NCBI GenBank assembly: GCA_910584235.1
Contig: CAJTZD010000013.1
Location: 25,247 to 89,246, forward strand
Reading direction: 5' to 3'
Length of the DNA stretch: 64,000 bases
From: an uncultured Acetatifactor sp.
GTDB lineage: Bacteria; Bacillota; Clostridia; Lachnospirales; Lachnospiraceae
Shown here: in pieces, positions 63,001 to 64,000 of the stretch
Layout of the letters: each line of letters begins with the position of its first letter
Position numbering within the stretch: the first letter of the stretch is position 1
Made by a program: the position numbers and the translations under genes
The notes under the pieces: model-generated
What the model was told of the DNA's origin: nothing
Seen by the model: the letters and a program-made list of their open reading frames with translations, nothing else
Database searches by the model: none

Positions 63001-63888
63001 ATATTTCATGCCCTCCCCATACTCTTCGCCGGCGAAATGGGGGATTAGGGCATAGGCGATGGCGAGTTCCTGGAGCAGGCCCATGGGGAGATTGTCGCAG
63101 GGATAGATTTGCTGTTCCATCAGATAGGCGTACAGGCCTCTGGCGAAATCCTCGGAATACTGCTCTCCCAGAAATGCTTCCGTCAGGAAGAAGCGTTTCC
63201 AGGTGTCGGCTAATTTGGCCTGTTTGGAGTCTGTAAACAGGGTGATAAAATCATGCAGGGCGCCTTTCTCCATGCTCTGCTGTATGGCTTTCTGCTGAGC
63301 ATCAGCCAGCCGGTTCAGCAGGGAGGCCGATTCCTCCCGGCTTTCTCCGTCGCGATTCCTGTCCTCTGCGTTGCTTTTGGTGTCCGCGCTATGTTTGTCT
63401 TCTCTGTCGCTTCTGCTGTCTGCGCTATGTTTGTCTTCTCCATCGCTTCTGCTGTCCGCACTGCTCTTGTTTTCTCCGTTGCTTTGGCTGCCTGCGCTGT
63501 TCTTGTTTTCTCCGCTACTCTGGCTGCCTGCGCTGCTCCTGTCCTCTACGCCGCTCTTGTCTTCACTGCCGCCCTGGCTGTCCGCGCTGCTCCTATCTTC
63601 TCTATCTCTTCCGCTGCCCGCGCTGCTCCTGTCCTTTATGTTGCTCCTGCTGTCCGCGCCCTGCCTGACTTCCTCTCCGGCTCTGTGGATTCTGCTTTCA
63701 GTGCCTCCCTCCGCTCCCACGGTTTTCGCAAGGCTCAGCGCCTGTCTGTAAGCCTGGTTCAGCTCCACAAAGTATTCAGGCTCCTCCTCCGGATGGTGGA
63801 GTCTGGACTGGGCCGCATAGGCGCTGCGGATGGTCTTTTTATCGGAAGTGGGGGCTATGCCCAGAAGTGTCCATATCTCACTGGTCAT
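60082..63888 (-). CDS. Giant J-like protein with repetitive linker
   Basis: 1268 residues. The first 55 resemble a J domain: IWTLLGIAPTSDKKTIRSAY, the tripeptide HPE in place of HPD, and YFVELNQAYRQALSLA. A hydrophilic linker (about residues 78-178) consists of 12-residue Ser/Asp/Glu/Lys units such as SADSRSDGEDKH. The remaining 1090 residues are mixed helix and strand, with tryptophan- and tyrosine-rich patches (VKLYVQWLKEDRLPECVLKF, LFYQKFSFRELDRSS-like), and match no family I know. GGGGG lies 6 bases before the ATG at 63888 and touches the one at 63894. It overlaps the upstream gene's end, so the two are coupled. In-frame membrane helices follow its TAG stop. Confidence 0.72.
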   Translation of the reverse strand: MTSEIWTLLGIAPTSDKKTIRSAYAAQSRLHHPEEEPEYFVELNQAYRQALSLAKTVGAEGGTESRIHRAGEEVRQGADSRSNIKDRSSAGSGRDREDRSSADSQGGSEDKSGVEDRSSAGSQSSGENKNSAGSQSNGENKSSADSRSDGEDKHSADSRSDREDKHSADTKSNAEDRNRDGESREESASLLNRLADAQQKAIQQSMEKGALHDFITLFTDSKQAKLADTWKRFFLTEAFLGEQYSEDFARGLYAYLMEQQIYPCDNLPMGLLQELAIAYALIPHFAGEEYGEGMKYPKEWYKVSVEQTFPARKQVAEIFNSQGWDCDLKSMTRRMLKQPANKVRHNAFSDYLSLKEMGRSGQLTEAEKETWQHILGLGQVHYLYERNGKRLGSGDYESRSECVVKLYVQWLKEDRLPECVLKFFYQKFSFRELDRSSTRGLYGALKEQVLRQFPQVEELLFGQDGLEQKVTKVYRVCSGIINDNQNNYEKSIYEETPEIRERVEALFAMPEWKELQGDRGLFDKLYKGAKRLVMPRSLTEGLVRYLEQGDFPEPRRTEFLESLLRSLATGQMCREIDYRFQLSFPAVDMDRLQENGDFWQYYLMRGYGFRHSRIRGEWEDGYLYETDGECYLPAYIRHIYAPSKAWQKAFTGFCEETESIDTPVSAVCALPDKRALRVEFHYHYCLYFAEEEPVLSPVLTFHELHRWAMEHLQAQNHIQDFFFLLAVTAIEASERKEAEKLIQEWLEKLPLHPQICPLLARLLAADNDRLPSGTKAVYYEEQERFCFRAVVSGEEIRIYRQMEFGWEDRIFRRAEFGWKELGWKDIFWKKLCGKASYREELPGMKLRRQELPRKETALWEAARPVQSPAAMPGRYDTPPLEEPAGQISEPDAELEKAVRQVLHLLRQPKPVRLTAENLEGMDLLQKARTIRMSMGFPENPEGYCVLRYGQHRERRHDKVFYAALSPFGFPIDVHSTEHERTLRFHMDVSRTKIKEGKRYIGRFGWGFKYSTQSDYGPLCVYQGDSGTFYADGAVKMYRADSLDKLLADYLAAELEGVTEVETYAGLLTVSRLDHRLEYCYTEADFRESVQENRSTVADYFTVFGGYRLWETFARWLDDALEKGLPDWVNVLTISQALGNRESEGSVLSLTASHVEEVNLDLLELQEQLAAEDPRGDYQEDYWEDSHGEDESEKPAGEQGKRGGQEEQEYPLESPCLVWGKGYAVHIGRQSLKDAVRWYLEERPGEGAGLLRNRCIRVEIVDQAAEPRS
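63355..63657. repeat. 36-bp degenerate tandem repeats in the J-like gene
   Basis: About seven units of 36 bp, coding for the 12-residue pattern SAxSxSxGEDKx, with one 18-residue irregular unit. Units differ mostly by single codons; the plus strand shows the pattern as repeated GCTGTCCGCGCTGCTC-like blocks. Confidence 0.8.
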
Positions 63889-64000
63889 TGTCATCCCCCT
63901 CTCCCATGCTGTCCCGGCCTATGTCTTTCTCGTCCTGGTTCTCCTCGTTTTCCTGGCCGTCGGCCTCCTCCCAGTCCTCGTCCTCTCCGTTTTCCTGGCC
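63878..64000 (-). CDS. C-terminal acidic tail of an upstream gene (cut by window edge)
   Basis: The last 40 codons of a gene that begins outside the window: GQENGEDEDWEEADGQEN at the visible start and DSMGEGDDNDQ at the end, with 20 acidic residues and a repeated GQEN. The stop TGA (63880-63878) overlaps the start of the J-like gene by 11 bases, the sign of translational coupling. Acidic tails like this are common in Hsp70 proteins, and an Hsp70 gene next to a J-like gene would make sense, but the visible part cannot prove it. Confidence 0.6.
   Translation of the reverse strand, partial: GQENGEDEDWEEADGQENEENQDEKDIGRDSMGEGDDNDQ

Overview
The window looks like chromosomal DNA of a Gram-positive anaerobe of the Clostridia, most likely a Lachnospiraceae-type gut bacterium. 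The reasons are AGGAGG-type ribosome binding sites throughout, frequent TTG and GTG starts, a one-chain class II glycyl-tRNA synthetase, an era / YqzL-like / recO cluster, a very large 2-hydroxyacyl-CoA dehydratase-type activase fusion, and an AraM-type glycerol-1-phosphate dehydrogenase. No rRNA, tRNA, CRISPR array or insertion sequence was recognised. The species is inference; no database search was possible.

Layout. 1-7.4 kb: the start of an alpha-L-fucosidase (cut by the window edge), pgk and gap with their own terminators, a PHP-type histidinol-phosphatase, a RelE-toxin fragment, an HscC-like Hsp70, and a PD-(D/E)XK transposase-like (Rpn-type) nuclease. 7.4-21 kb: an AT-rich block holding gene remnants and an eleven-gene surface polysaccharide cluster, all on the minus strand. 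It carries glycosyltransferases, a Wzy-like polymerase, a Wzx flippase, a pyruvyl transferase, an F420-hydrogenase-beta-like iron-sulfur protein and an acyltransferase. No priming transferase, chain-length regulator or sugar-nucleotide genes are present, so these must lie elsewhere. Its base composition differs visibly from both flanks, which suggests horizontal replacement. 21-37 kb: a minus-strand housekeeping run: an orphan AbiEi-like regulator, a methyltransferase, a large J-like TPR protein, glyS, a lipoprotein, recO, a YqzL-like protein, era, a DUF4349 protein, an M16C metalloprotease, a small unknown, a sigma-like protein without region 4, and a rhomboid-like zinc-ribbon membrane protein.

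37-48 kb: a two-gene plus-strand unit (1430-residue activase fusion plus a protein with a cyclic-nucleotide-binding-like N terminus), then a minus-strand SNF2 helicase. 48-51 kb: the proline operon proB-proA-proC. 51-55 kb: a divergent TetR / MATE pair and araM. 55-60 kb: a response regulator, a histidine kinase and a large solute-binding-type lipoprotein. 60-64 kb: a second giant J-like protein translationally coupled to an upstream gene with an acidic tail.

The most unusual features are: four tandem 35-bp hairpins at the predicted 5' end of the era transcript, with paired changes in their arms; two giant J-like proteins with altered HPD motifs in the same window as an HscC-like Hsp70; a TAG stop at the end of the second J-like protein followed in frame by two membrane helices; a pair of oppositely oriented 31-bp palindromes upstream of the orphan AbiEi gene; and the activase / cNMP-domain gene pair.
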